From: Coccinella septempunctata
Lineage: Eukaryota > Arthropoda > Insecta > Coleoptera > Coccinellidae
Direction of reading: 5' to 3'
NCBI RefSeq assembly: GCF_907165205.1
Contig: NC_058198.1
Location: 845,501-909,500, forward strand
Length of the DNA stretch: 64,000 nt
Both the position numbers and the translations under genes were made by a program. Positions 38,883-50,918 of this stretch are shown here, piece after piece (position 1 is the first letter of the stretch; every line of letters begins with the position of its first letter). The notes beneath the pieces were generated by a model that was not told the origin of the DNA, made no database searches, and saw nothing but the letters and a program-made list of their open reading frames with translations.

Positions 38883-40512
38883 ATAGGGAGCCAACAAAAA
38901 TTTCAGCTTGAAATCATGTCGAATATACCTACTTAAACGATTTCTGAAAACAATTAAGTAGTTTTAGGAAGATTTTATTTTTCTATTAGTTTCATGTTTA
39001 AATCTGAGGTAACTTCACAGTTGATATTTTATTTTATCGAAATGGTGCAATTATTTTGGTACCTATATCTAAGAACTAGTATATTGCATTTTACTCACAT
39101 GGTACAGTTATGGTATACTAAACGGGAAATACGAAAAATATTAACAATAAGACTCAAACTGATAGTATAATATTATGTTGTTGACTTTGAAACTGTTATT
39201 TTTATGTATTATATTTTATGTACTTTTATACATGTGCATATTTGTAACCAAATATTTTATAACTGAAAGTTTTATTTTGAATATTTATGTTGTTCATATT
39301 GAACAGACTTGGAAATACATGATGTACAAATTTATCCAATACTGTTTATTTTTTCCAATTTTTTGTTCTGTTGGTGTATTTGCGTTGCGGCCAATTCCTC
39401 AAAATTCGATTCGACCAAAGATTGGTTAATTGAGTTAACGGCTTGAACCTTCCTCGTAACGTCATTACATTACGTGTACCTGAATTTTAATTGTCGATGG
39501 TGATTGTATTTTTGGAATTGCTGTAATATGAATTGACAACAAATAATCTTATGTTGGCTGGTATGAATTTTTTGCATCAGTGGAAATTCAGAATTCCCAC
39601 TGATATTAGGACCAGCAGAACAAACGCAAATAAAGCTATTGTCTATGCATATATTGATATCATCATTCTCATTAATTTCATCCCCTCTATTTGCAAGTTA
39701 GACAAGGCATAATTCGGTATTTTATATTAAAAAATGTTTCTCATAAATTAGGGACATGTGTCAATCTCAGTGAGAAGGCCAAATTTCTTGCTTGAATTTA
39801 TTGGGAACTAATGTTTTTTTTTACAAAAGAGAAAAGTATATGAAAATATGTATAAAGCATTCAAGTGTGCATTTTGGAAAGCAACATTTAGGCAGGCCAT
39901 GGTTATGGTGAAAGGCTTTTTGATATTGAGAAAATCTTCATATTCAAGAAAGGTTGCAGACCAATATTGATAATATAATGAAACCTACTCAATAATTCAT
40001 GTAACAAAATGCTTGCTTATACTGTTTCACTCATTTTACATTTAGTTTCAGAATCGATAAGGTGCTAAACATTTAACATTACATCATATACAGCTTGAAA
40101 ATTTTTTTATAATCATAGTATTTGTATCTATCACAAACTGTTACAAATGTTAAATGCATTATTTTGTATCACACTATTCATAGGGATCAAGTTGAGAAAA
40201 CAACATACTTTTGGTGAAGAACATTTCATTCTTGATACACTAAAAATTCAATATTCTTTGGTATGACTGAAGATACTTATCAGGTGATTAAGCCCATCAC
40301 TACAGGTGAGCTTATAGATAAAAATTCAACTAGCAAAGTTAAAGTGATTCAAGTTCTAGAAAGTAGATAAATCAAATGCTATTATTATAACTTTCCAATC
40401 TTCAACTCAATCTTTTACTTTGTTATTATCTAGATCAGTTCAATAACCCTTCTAATTTAAATGCTGCTGAAAAACTAAGTTTATAAATAATAAAAGCAAA
40501 AGGTAAGAAACT
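38883..40512. other. Convergent spacer: semaphorin 3' UTR and SCOC 3' UTR
   Basis: The + strand semaphorin gene and the - strand SCOC gene end towards each other. A + strand AATAAA lies near 39630. AT-rich, with no recognised coding exon or repeat. Confidence 0.5.
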
Positions 40513-40985
40513 TTACTTCTTCTTTATTTTAGGTGAGGTGGACTGGAATACACTAGATGCAGACATCAGGTTTTCTATATACTGACCAAGAACCTGATTC
40601 TCTGAACGTAACTTCAAATTTTCTTCTTTAACACTGTCAACCCTTTGAGATAGATCATCCAAGGTATTTTGTAGTTCTAAAACTTGAGATATAAGACGTG
40701 CTTTTTCTTCCTGCTCATCAGGACTAGTGTCTGGTTCTAAACTATTTGGTTGTGGACTGGAACTACCATTGGTGAATGCTGACTGAATAGAATCCATACT
40801 TCTTCCATGCATCAGACTAGAAGAGTAGTTGCCTTCAGAAATTGAATTTTGCTCTGGTTCGTCATTGATAATAACTGCAAAAGCATCAATAATTCAATAA
40901 GAACAAAGCAATAATTCGTCGCCAATATACCCTGGGGGTCGTCATCGGCTAAAGGTATATCATCTTGAATTCTAACACCTGCCAT
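40513..40985 (-). CDS. SCOC: Short coiled-coil protein (SCOC)
   Basis: Two exons, 40931-40985 and 40513-40874, join in phase to give 138 residues. SCOC is a small Golgi-associated coiled-coil protein that binds Arl1/Arl3-type GTPases and takes part in starvation-induced autophagy in animals. The acidic N-terminus (DDIPLADDDPQ) and serine-rich linker precede a heptad-patterned segment (about 75-125) containing ARLISQVLELQNTLDDLSQR and ENLKLRSENQVLGQYIENLM, which is the strongly conserved family signature. It ends in a basic KIKKK. It lies head-to-head with the RNF11 gene. Confidence 0.95.
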
Positions 40986-41634
40986 ATTTCACGCGTAACT
41001 TGCTCTTCAGAATGTGCCAAATAAATGTATCTCCTTAATATTAATTATTATTATGACTAATTTGAATTAAAGTGACAATCCTACTATCCCTGCTGCACAC
41101 TGTCAAACTGACAGTTGTCTCTGACCTAACCTAACTCCAACAACTGTGCCTATGCACCAGTCATTGTGTTCAATGGCAGCAGTGCATAAAAAGTCATTAT
41201 GTTTTCTGTGATACCGTTTTAGAACAGCGCTGAAACTGTTTTATATAAGTGTTGAATTATTTTGGTTAACGTTGATTCAAAATTAGTATCTATCATCACA
41301 TGAATGTTGTGGTAATTGAAATTGTTGATTAAAATGCTTCTTGTTTTCTACTCCTCATGTCAGTTCCTGAATCGAGAATTTTGACATGTTATTGTGACAG
41401 TGACATCTCGGATTAAGAAAATGCAAATAATAAAGTAGAAACTGTTCAATATTCTTCGAAAATCTGAGTTACTTATAAAGTAATTGCTATATTTTCTTTC
41501 AGCAATAGTATCGTATCTCCAATTGTTTATTATCGTGGACTTCTAAAAATTAATGTTTGAAATAAAATATTTCTATTGTTATGAGAGGTATATCCGAAAA
41601 AGTTGCTGCTGTGATTTGATTGAAAAGGGTAAAT
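40986..41634. promoter_or_regulatory. Head-to-head promoter region between SCOC (-) and RNF11 (+)
   Basis: The 649 bases separating two divergent start codons contain both 5' UTRs and the promoter or promoters. AT-rich, with a run of CCTAACCTAAC near 41130. No TATA box is obvious. Confidence 0.45.
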
Positions 41635-43335
41635 ATGGGAAATTGTTTGAAGAGATCCACCACTGATGATATTTCTCTATTGAGGGGTAACGACAGTGTT
41701 AGAGAATCATCGTCGGACCAACTTACTCCACCGAATTACCAAGTGAGTGAAAATAATTATTTGTACTCATATTTTGACGTTTACTTTCCTGATTACGATT
41801 TCAATGCCTCAACTTAATTCAAGGATTCTTTTTTATTCAATATAATTCCGAATTGCATGCAGACAGAGTGATTGATGATGATAGTAGTCCTTGTTTATTG
41901 GGAAATCTTCAAAATGATTACCTGTTAATTACTATTTCATTTCCAATGTTCATTCAACTATGGTATCTGTAGAAACAGAATCAAAAATGATCATTCTAAT
42001 ATATTTTTCCTTTCGCTTATTATTTCTTATGAATATAAATCATGAAAGTCACCCCCTAATAAACGGAAATAAATGATTTCATTTCCAGTCTTAAGGATTT
42101 GTTAATGATTTTCTTATTAAAACTGTGATTGTGAAATATAAACAAAATGAAGTGTGAATGACCTTCAGAATGTTATATTTGATAATATGATAAAAGTAAA
42201 ACCCACAGTTTAGTTTGTTTCACTGCTGGTTTTGGGAGCATAACTTTTTATTTTTATTCATTTATTCATTGAGCGAAACCAATTCAAATGCAAATATTCA
42301 TAATGCTTTGGTATGCTCCTTCTACCATTGATCTAGAAAACTACTAATTGCTTTATGTCAGGGTTCCATTATTGGCCCCTGACAAGTTATTCAATTCAAG
42401 AATCAACCTATAAACAAGATATTACATATCGGAAGTTGTGATATGTCTTCACAGCTAGTTGGAATCCTCACAAGAGTATAAGATTCACAGAAGAAATATA
42501 AAGCTCCAAACAACTCCCTTTTCAATTTGATGGTTTTTATCTTTTTTATAATTAGACCTAGCTTTCTTGTTGGAAACACTGTTAATTACAGAGATTCCTT
42601 TTTTTTAATATTCTGTTATTCATGAAGGAGATAAAACTTTATCTGAGTGGCACAAATGACATTTAAAATTATGCCCTGTTCCCTTTATGGACAGGCAATA
42701 AATCAACAAGCTTTCATCCAATCAATTCATCCCACTCCTACCAAAATATGGGAAATTTCCTTATATTCATGCTGAGACCTTGAAAGGAAGTCATTCTTGA
42801 ATTCTTCAACATACTTATGGAAGAATATGTTCCCATCATTTTTTAATACTCTTTTCTACAGGAAGTTTTATCGTCTCAGCCAGCAATTCTTCCAGTTTAT
42901 CATCCATCTCCTAGCGTCACAAGGTCGGTAGCTCAACTGACCGAAGAGGAACAAATTAAGATAGCTAAACGCATTGGATTGATTCAACATCTTCCCACTG
43001 GTGAGTTTAGTGAGAATGATACAAAGCTTGTGCGAAGAATCCTTATATGAACCAGAAAAAGAAGTTTGACTTCAATTGACTTAATATTGATTGCATATTT
43101 TTAAGATAAACCTAGAGGCACCAATTTTTTAGGTACATACGATGGCTGCAAGAAGACCAGAGAATGTGTTATTTGTATGGGGGAGTTCATGGTAGGTGAC
43201 GCTTTGCGTTACCTACCATGCATGCATACATACCACATGAGATGTATCGATGACTGGCTCATGAGGAGTCTCACTTGTCCCAGCTGCATGGAACCTGTAG
43301 ATGCTGCTTTACTTACTAGCTACGAGACTAACTAA
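41635..43335 (+). CDS. RNF11: RING finger protein 11, E3 ubiquitin ligase component
   Basis: Three exons join in phase: 41635-41742, 42862-43000 and 43133-43335, giving 149 residues (human 154). RNF11 is a membrane-anchored RING-H2 protein that works with Nedd4-family ligases in endosomal sorting and signalling. Visible features: MGNCLK start with a myristoylation Gly2 and palmitoylation Cys4; PPNY motif at 32-35, the WW-domain ligand; QLTEEEQIKIAKRIGLIQHLP segment (family signature, partly a UIM-like helix); and RING-H2 ligands C94, C97, C112, H114, H117, C120, C131, C134. It ends SYETN as in vertebrates. The non-ATG frame extension upstream is not needed because the myristoylation signal fixes the start. 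Confidence 0.96.
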
Positions 43336-45138
43336 TAGCCAGTGCCTTGCAATCGATTGTGAATTACTGTGATCTGAACTCTTTTTATTGGGCGTGAATG
43401 AGGGGTGGCTGTGATTCCATATTAATGTATAAATATATCTCATTTAGGGAAGAATATGGATTGTGTATCATTTTTCATAATTTCTTATTGATTTGCTTCA
43501 GTTACACAAATTTACTAGTGGGGCAGATGTTGGTGATGATGATTTTTTATTAGTTCAACCTGCTATAGAATTATAATATTGAAATCGACAATGGTAGCAT
43601 TCTCCACATATGTTCACCATTCGGTTTTATCTTGCAAATTGTTTGGAAATTTTATTCAAAGCCAATTATGTATGCTCTAAAACCTCCACCTGGTTGACTG
43701 TTTTCTAATGTTATTCCCCATGAGAATTTGAAAATTTTTGACTGAGCCCTTGATTTGAATGAAATTTTATGAATATTTAGATGCTACATGGCAATGAAAA
43801 ATCCATATTCTTTGATAAACAATTTGATGTTAATAATACACTATACAATGAGTTGAATATAATAATCAATTGTTATATGAAAGCTTGAGACAGTAGCTAT
43901 TTTTTTTGGAAGATAATTCTCTTTTTTTCTCAGCTGAAGACTGAAAGTTTTTGTGCTTGTTTTCTGTATATCTTGCTGTATCACTTATTGACGTCTGTTT
44001 TTTGTAATATTGTGAAAAACATAAAGTTCTTTGTGGTTTTAACAACCTCTATATCGGTTCAATTAAGGAATTGGCCCACTCTGTTACTTGTGAATCTTCT
44101 TCATGGTTATTGTGATTTTGATAACAATATATATATATATATATATATAGGTATACGAATATCGTAACTGGATATATATATATATATTTTTTTTTTCTTA
44201 AATTAATGCGTAGGTACGTGACAGTTCAATACCAATTTGAGATGAGTTACATCGAATTGCTGGTCGAAAATATTTATCGCTATATTATTGTAACCTCTAT
44301 TATATCGTTTCAAATCAGAAATATATTTTTTCGATGTACTGCTCAAATCTTCAAACCGGATTAAGAATATAGTTTAAGTCGTAAAATATACTTCTTACTC
44401 ATCAGACTACTATTAAATTCTTATAAATTTCACTGTCTGTTCAAAAAAAAAAAAGGCAGATCTACATTTCCAGACTAGAAAAAATAAAAGTTACTTGTGA
44501 ATCAACATTCAAGTTAACTATATCATCTGACGGTTTTTTTGAAGAAGCTTCAAATTGAATACTCAGTTCGTTCTAATTAAAGAGCTACAGGAATTCAAGC
44601 TAGACGATACGTTTGTCCGTCCGTTTGTGGATCTCTTAACGTTTTCAGTAATTACAAATTCAGTCTGGTATGAATGGAAATTTTTTATAAGAACGAATGT
44701 GATGTAGTTGGTATAAACCACATCCCTGATCAAACACCAAACGATATTAAGTTTGGTTGTTACATACATATCTTCTGTGTTTTTGATTAAGCTGGTTAAT
44801 TTTCCAGTTATGATTTAATTCTTCAGAAATAAAACAAGTTTACATTCAAAAATTTTAATAGAGTGTAAATTGACCACAAACTTGGATGGCAAATTCAATT
44901 TTGCCATATAAAATATAAGCTCAATTTTCAGTAGGATATTTTTCAAGCCAAAGCTCATTCTTTCAGTACAGTTATCTTCATATGATTATTCTCAATAGAA
45001 AGCTAGACATGGCTGAAATTTGTTTATTGCATCTTTTATTTAGGCTGAAATTCTCTGAGAATCTTTTTTTTTTTTTAATTCACGTCAAATAGTTTCTTTA
45101 TTCAAAATAGTTTCTTGAATGTATCTGCAAACGTTTCA
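43336..45138. other. RNF11 3' UTR and convergent spacer
   Basis: No recognised exon. Contains AT microsatellites at 44126-44148 and 44171-44187. A minus-strand AATAAA at about 45096-45101 lies some 40 bases past the stop of the VWC gene. Confidence 0.5.
44126..44187. repeat. Two (AT)n microsatellites
   Basis: Pure AT runs at 44126-44148 and 44171-44187, separated by about 22 bases, the second followed by a poly-T run. Confidence 0.95.
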
Positions 45139-47532
45139 TTACTGGTTTAGTGTGAGTAGAACCTGCAAAAGAGTGATATATAATATCAAGGCAGATGATT
45201 TGATCATTTCCTGGGCATTCATTTGCAGGTTCCGCCTGTATTTTTCTAATGCTTTAGCAGCTTCGTCGCCTGGAGGTTCCAAACAAATGAACTCGCAGCA
45301 TGTTTCTCCAACTCGGAATTTTTTACAAAACTGAAAAAATCAATTAATTCTTTTGATTTCTATTGAATAATAATTACATCTTTAGTCATTGCATATATTT
45401 ATGCCATGCTTATAAAATATATTAGCTGAATGTAGCATCCAAACTACAGTGCTAGTTGCGTTATATTAATAATGATTATGAATGATAATGATGGTCTAGA
45501 AGTAAATATCCCTTATATAACGTTTTCAGAAGAAGCAAAAATTGAAACCTTCACGCCAAATGAATAACGGTATGGTATTGAAGTAACTGGTCAGAGTTAC
45601 GCTAAGTCATCAAGAGAGTTTTAATTTTTTTAGTTTTCAGCTCCATGAAAGTTTTCATTCAAGAAAACTGGCGATGGAAGTTATCATTTGAGAATTCAAG
45701 GTTACTCAAAAATATTTTTCTTGTTTTTTTTTTTTTCTAGAAATTGTTGAGGGTGAAAATTAAGCATAGTTTTATCTCCAATTTTTACCGTAGGAAAAAA
45801 TATGAAACTGTAATATGATAACGAAATGGGACTCACATAGGGAGGATCGCAATAAATGGCTCTACACCACATTGGTTCTGAGTGATAACATACGCACATA
45901 GTGCATACAGCTGGTCCCGGTACATAGTATAACCCATGAGCTATAGTGTTCCCTTGAAAGTCTGTGCAGTCCTCTTCAACAGCACCTAGAAGCCGTCATG
46001 TTATTTTTCAGGCGTCCAAAAAAACATGATATGTGGGCCGATGTTTCTAGTCTAAAAAGGGTCAACAAATAATCTCTGTATTATTGATCATTAATTTTTT
46101 TATTGAAAATATAATTCTGGTTCGATCATCAATTGTTTTATTTTCGCTCAAACATAACTTATTATGCTTACTCATCAACCATGCCGCTGAAGTTGAAAAA
46201 TCTGCGTTTCGAAACACGCTTCAAAAATCAATTTTCGCTTGCCGCAAACACGCAATGTTAGATGTATTACTTTCTGTTAATTACTGCAGCTGGTGAAGGG
46301 TGTGGAAAATTATTTTCAGGGATCAGAAGGAATAAAAATACGGGCTGTAACGTTTGCATGAATTGAATACTTTTTTCTCTTGATGTAGTAGTTCTTTATT
46401 TTTCTGTTTTTCACTCATTGAACAAGAATTATTATCGCGTACGTAATTGAAAAATGTGCATGACGTTTGTCCTGCTTCATAAAACAAGGCTCAGGATATT
46501 TCGTGATATCAAAAAAGATGAAAGAATTAGACGAATCCATGTCTGAAGTGAATACGATGAAATTCAATACAATCGGTAAAAAAAATTAATCGAAAATTTT
46601 AATTCTGGAATAATCGATTCGAATGTATGAAAATTTCATCGCGAATATGGCCGCATATAATAATTCGATAATATCGAATATAAAATGGTGATCATGAACA
46701 TCTTCCATCAATCATTTATTTTTTATTGTTGTTTTTATTACGATGTCTAATTGACTTCCTAAGCTGTTCGGGTTATATGTGTGAAGTAATAAAAGAAATA
46801 ATGTAATCCTTCAAAATAAAGCTGGATTCGATCCCAGTTGTGACAATTACAAGGACACTTTCAGTTCAGTTTCAATTTTGAATTGATGCCGACGATACTT
46901 TTTTGGTGAAAAAAGATACTTTTGTGGTTGGGAATAATGTAATTTAGTTTCTTGTCTCATTTGCTCAAATTTTTCATCAATTATGATCGTATATTTGATT
47001 GCCTTTCAACTTCAATAACTTAATAGTGTAATCAGTCCGAAAGCAGCATGTTTCAATTGGCTAATAATCGGATGAAGTTGTTATGTCATAGACTCAATAA
47101 GAAAACCACACATCAGTTGGAATTATTGAGGGAGAAAAGAAGCGCGTTGGAAAAACCTGAAAATTTATTGAATTAATTCGATTCTTCGATGTATTATAAA
47201 TTCAGGGTTTATGAAAGTAATAAAATATGGGGACCAATTCCTCTGTAATTTAATGTGTCAACAGTTAGTTTTATGTATATATAATTCAGAAGAGAATAAT
47301 TCTTTTTCAACTACCAGAAATTGCCGGAAGATCAAATTTTCATAGTTTTTAAGGATAACAGAAACTTTTTGTTTATTTCAATGTCTATAGTTTCCCGTCG
47401 AAGAAAAGTTAATAAGTGGTAAACATGCAATGATGTGGATGAATTTGAATATTTTTCTCTTGTATAATGAAACTCACCTGCAAATTTCGTGAGTGCGAAT
47501 AAACTGTATGAGGTAAATATAAGCAATTTCAT
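45139..47532 (-). CDS. Small secreted or GPI-anchored single-VWC-domain protein
   Basis: Three exons, each too short to stand out alone, join in phase: 47478-47532, 45837-45985 and 45139-45330, giving 131 residues. Residues 1-19 form a signal peptide (MKLLIFTSYSLFALTKFAG). Residues about 25-90 have the cysteine pattern of a von Willebrand factor type C domain: DC, then CTMCVC, WCRAIYC, FCKKF and ETCCEFIC. A charged helix (DEAAKALEKYRRNL) follows, and the last 19 residues are hydrophobic (SSALILYITLLQVLLTLNQ), suggesting a GPI-attachment signal or a membrane tail. VWC domains often bind BMP-type ligands, but the partner here is unknown. I do not recognise a named orthologue. A GC-rich probable promoter lies just upstream at 47590-47740, and the intron between exons 1 and 2 is about 1.5 kb. 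Confidence 0.82.
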
Positions 47533-47589
47533 ATTTTTCAAAAAATAAATGTTCTCTATTTGATATGTATAATGAACAAAAATTTAATA

Positions 47590-47745
47590 AGGGAGGGATG
47601 CGGTAGCTGCGAAAGCTTTGTTTGAACTATATTGAAGCGGATCGCGCGTCTGCTCGTATGTCCCACCGCATAGGAAGTGGCATTTCACTGCAGTGAATAA
47701 GTAAACCGCAGCAAGGTGGACAGAAAAACAAACTTATTTGAAAGG
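47590..47745 (-). promoter_or_regulatory. GC-rich candidate promoter / 5' leader of the VWC gene
   Basis: This GC- and CpG-rich block (for example GCGGATCGCGCGTCTGC) begins about 60 bases upstream of the minus-strand ATG at 47532, in otherwise AT-rich DNA. Position and composition suggest a promoter or leader; no core element was proven. Confidence 0.4.
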
Positions 47746-50700
47746 TTTGGAATAGACTTATGCGTTTCCATTCTTAAAAAAAATCTGCAAATTCAAAAAA
47801 GGAAAAACTATGATTATCGGGAATGCAGTTAATCAACTAGTTTTTAGTATTAGCCGCTACAATATATAATTCGGATCGATCGAGTTTTTCTCAACCAATG
47901 TTGAGAATTTATGTCCGAAACCGTTTATTGAGAGTCGTACAACCTCAGGTAGAGCCTAACGAAAATAAGTTTTTAGGTTTTCCTACATAACTTTCGGAAT
48001 ACAATAAAAAATAACGATTTATTTGCGTAACATTTAGGGTATTTTTCGAAGAATGTGGGTTTCTGATTTCTGAACATTAAGTATGAGTATTAATCATGTG
48101 AAAGCATGCTACCCTTTTCGGTTTTAAGACGTTATGTATAAGAAAAACCGATTATCGTAAAGTCCTTTTTAAGGGTTGTAGAACCCTTGATAAGCGTCTT
48201 CGGACAAAAGTCAATGAGAAAAGTGCATTAATTTTAAATGAACAAGGGTTTAAGGGAATCTCTCTCGCACCACAGAAAAAATTTCAGTTCTTGTCATAGG
48301 CACATTTTAGAAAAGAAGGGGGAGGGACTTGCCCACCCTGGCCCCTACCTATCTACACCCATGTGAAGAATTAAATTCTGTTTCTGATATGAATGTTTTT
48401 CATGTTTTCCAATTTACAATATTCAAAATATTCGATATTGTATCCACTTCTTCTGGAAGGCACACACAATGTTTCCTTCCCAGACGCATGGGTTGTGTTT
48501 TTCGGAATGTTCCAAATCCTTACTTAACTATTATATTTTATGTTATTTTCTTTTCGTGCTGGTTACGTAGGTTTATTATTTGCAAAACTGAACCAACAAT
48601 AGTATTGTGAAGAACCTCGAGGGTGGGAAAATCTTTTTGTTCGGCAATCTCTCAAAAGTAACGCAGCTGCTTCAACATCTGCAAAAGTTGCACCTGCTCT
48701 CAAATAACAGCAGTGAAACTTAAACGGTACATATATGCATAATGAATTTTTGAAACTACCCAATTGTCTTATATTCAAATGAATAATTATAATTCTTCAT
48801 GCATAGATAAAAATAAAAAATTTTGCGGTAGAACACGAAGAAATTTTCACAATTCTTTGCGATAAACTTTCATAGGGTAACGGTTTACTCAACTCAGTAA
48901 TTATAGTAGTTACTTTCTAAGCTGTAAGTAATTAGTGAAAATCATATACATTATTTAATCGGCATTATAAAAGGGTGGTTTTCCGTCTCTGTCGATGAAG
49001 ACATAAAGGTGTATGTATATATTGGTACCTAAGAAAACATATCAACTTTCCTTTTTTTTTATAATCGGTACTTCTGAAGAATAATCGATTGAACTCGTTA
49101 TCTGGAAGTGGAATAATTTTTAAAGATCAAAAGAACTAGTTACATTTTTTCTTCTTCATTCCGAAATGTAATGATGGAAATCTTTTATGTACTGCTCAGC
49201 CATTTTATAAGGACAACAAGTGCTCGTTTAGACGTTTAGAGTAACGCACCAGTCTCGGTTATTGCATTCATGCTCCACAATCATATTCCTTATTTCTATG
49301 CCAAGGCTAACTTGGATTAATTATCATATTTTTTTATGGATCCCAATAATATTATAATATTTCGACGTCAAATAAAAGCTAATAGATAATATGGCAGATA
49401 TTTCCCCAGAATTCTAGGAGCCTTTGTTTTGTACATTTTAGATGCCTGTGTCCTAGCAGATATGCTCACCTAATCCAATATGTCAATATTATTTGATAAA
49501 ATTTTCCGTAAGTTTTATATTCGTAAAATAACGAATTTCGAGCAATGAGGAACAGAAAAAACCTAAATATACGAGGGGTTCAATAAGTCTGTACCTCGAT
49601 GCTTTTTTAAGTAGCATCTCACTATTAAAGAACTCTAGTCTACATTGTTGTCGAGTGTTCGGGAAAATCCTCGTCTGATCAACTAGCATATATCATGAAT
49701 GATTTAAGATCATGTAACCAATGAATTTTATTGCAGAAGATCTGTTTTTTTTTTTAATATTCTCTCTGGAAATTCATATCGGACCACATTTTTGAATCAA
49801 GAAGAGGATAAAAACATCTTATTGGTCTAAAAGCAATCATATCAGATATTTATGCAATTCAAGAATTAAAACTCCCCTGCTACATTTTTATTCATTAATT
49901 ATATATTTACTCGAAATCAAATTCAGTAAATATTTCAGAAAAAATTTCTCCTAGTGGGAAAAAATTCTATAAAATTTATTATTATCATTAACCCAAAAAC
50001 ATTTTTGTTCCATTTTCTTTATTTTCAGGTTACCAATGAAGATTCTTGATTTGTAGTTCTCGTATCTCTTATATAACTTTCTGGAGAGTATATCATATTC
50101 AATATTTGATAGCCTCTATATTCAAAAAAATTCTTTTCTGGAGGTTAGTTTTCAGAATTTGAAAAAACTGCGTATTTGATTACGAAAACTCGGAATACTA
50201 ACTGGTAAAACCAAACTTACGGTACCTAGGTATCGTAATATTTTCCTAACTTATCGATTCTCAGATAAAACGCGTTTTATTCAATTCTCAATAATTTTTT
50301 TTAACAACATTTGAAAACTATTCCACAAGCAATAAAACTAAAAAAGAAACAGCTCGACAACACCGGGTGTTGTTGACACCGACCCAAATAAACAAATATT
50401 CCCCCTACATTCACCCAATAGCATTGTCGTTTCATAGGGCTAGGTGGAATGGTCCAGGCCTCCAGGCAAGCTCTCTTTGTATTTCATCTCACGATAAATC
50501 GAATAAAGTACATGGGATGAATGGATTTACTGTCAAAGAGAACGTTCGAAAGTTGGAAGGAATATTGCCTCAAAAGAAACTACACAGATGCAGTATGCAG
50601 TTGCAATCTACAACCGCGAGAAATATCTTCAAATCGACCACTGGAGCGATTTCTTTGAATGAGTGTTTTTTGTTGATGTTTTGAATAATACGAAGAACAT

Positions 50701-50918
50701 TACGGATCGCATCTGAGTATTTATTAACGTATGGTACTGACTCATCGGCAAGATAGGTGCATTTAGTCACTTTATTTACTAAATGAATTTGTTTTGATCA
50801 ATACTTATCATGGGAATCTTTTTTATCGTGCCTGTCATAAATGGGACCTATAAACCTCTAGTTAACAGTGTTTTTTAAATTCATTCGAGAATGATGGTAT
50901 AATCGCGAAAAATCAAGC
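47746..50918. other. Non-coding stretch before the GPCR gene
   Basis: No recognised coding exon. It may contain the 5' exon of the GPCR gene. A short mariner-like end sequence is seen near 49571, and a segment near 48340-48360 is shared with 61589-61608. Remaining DNA is AT-rich. Confidence 0.5.
49566..49690. mobile_element. Possible mariner/Tc1 terminal fragment
   Basis: The sequence ACGAGGGGTTCAATAAGT at 49571-49588 resembles the ACGAGGGNNGTCNNAAAAGT-type terminal inverted repeats of insect mariner elements. No matching opposite end or transposase frame was found nearby, so at most this is a solo end or remnant. Confidence 0.3.

Noticed and set aside
50367..50684. Plus-strand open frame of 105 codons just before the GPCR gene
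   Set aside because: Starts at a non-ATG codon, no domain, and out of context with the GPCR exons.
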